Positions 63,863 to 64,000 of a stretch of 64,000 bases of DNA are shown piece after piece. The DNA comes from Thermomonas sp. (GTDB lineage: Bacteria; Pseudomonadota; Gammaproteobacteria; Xanthomonadales; Xanthomonadaceae): NCBI RefSeq assembly GCF_020850895.1, contig NZ_JADZDS010000107.1:1-64000 (forward strand), written 5' to 3'. The notes beneath the pieces were generated by a model. The model was not told the origin of the DNA. It was given only the letters and a program-made list of their open reading frames with translations, and searched no databases. The first letter of the stretch is position 1. Each line of letters opens with the position of its first letter. A program made the position numbers and the translations under genes.

Positions 63863-64000
63863 CTATTCGCCAGCGAGTGCACCGGCCGAGCGTGGGTCAA
63901 GGCCATCAGCCGGATCGCCGGCAATCGCTGCGTCCGTTTGCGTCGGCTCCGGAGTCCCCCAAGGCACCGGCGGATTTGTCGCCACACCGAAAACGTACAG
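63863..64000 (-). CDS. Possible C-terminal fragment of a gene running off the right edge
   Basis: On the minus strand an open frame enters from the right edge and ends at a TAG (63863-63865). Its 45 residues (LYVFGVATNPPVPWGTPEP, later DGLDPRSAGALAGE) are protein-like, rich in Pro/Asp/Ala, with no recognisable domain. Too short to be sure that it is coding. Confidence 0.3.
   Translation of the reverse strand: MYVFGVATNPPVPWGTPEPTQTDAAIAGDPADGLDPRSAGALAGE

Overview
The window is GC-rich, tightly packed bacterial chromosome, most likely from a gammaproteobacterium of the Lysobacteraceae (Xanthomonadaceae). The assignment rests on an OleA whose N-terminus and active-site spacing look like Xanthomonas OleA, an Ax21-family outer-membrane protein, the birA-coaX-SPOR gene order behind plsY, a PepSY-phoP-phoQ operon, a split B12-dependent ribonucleotide reductase and an AcnD/PrpF-type methylcitrate locus. 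No prophage, insertion sequence, rRNA or CRISPR array was seen. All calls come from reading the sequence; no database search was possible.

Layout. 1-9.6 kb: truncated oleA, a DUF4156 lipoprotein, an M16 peptidase, an SDR gene carrying an in-frame palindromic insertion, trmL, an Ax21-like protein, gpsA-secB-rhodanese, a lipoprotein and a hotdog thioesterase. 9.6-12.3 kb: hemD, an EamA transporter and hemF. 12.7-16.9 kb: a porin, an arginase-SPFH-NAD-kinase-like operon and tRNA-Thr(UGU). 17-22 kb: a FakA-FakB fusion, then plsY-birA-coaX-SPOR with ATGA overlaps; a triple-hairpin repeat lies on each side of the SPOR gene. 22-29 kb: mtfA, PepSY-phoP-phoQ, an arginine-deiminase relative coupled to dusA, and a RelE/XRE toxin-antitoxin pair.

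29-42.3 kb is the methylcitrate (propionate) locus acnD-prpF-prpD. It is split by about 7.2 kb holding a type III-like restriction-modification system with a nucleotidyltransferase and a second toxin-antitoxin-like pair between mod and res. Both large genes are broken as read: mod by an in-frame amber codon that probably replaced a glutamine codon, res by a frameshift at a CG dinucleotide run. The target-recognition part of mod has clearly lower GC than its flanks.

42-54 kb: DUF3592 protein, SDR-HAD pair, apt, an ArsR-AHSA1 pair with a palindrome over the arsR start codon, an NAD(P)-binding protein, an M28 peptidase, an isolated AT-rich ImmA/IrrE protease, then the split nrdJ genes with a histone H1-like gene between them and two NrdR-box-like sites three helical turns apart upstream, followed by a DegP/DegQ protease.

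54-64 kb: a DUF883/YqjE-type envelope operon ending in a HAD phosphatase; an 831-residue protein joining an OatA-like acyltransferase, an SGNH domain, a resuscitation-promoting-factor-like lytic domain and a peptidoglycan-binding domain, which I consider the most novel gene here; two tandem TolB-N/TPR paralogues; and an SH3b-like secreted protein.
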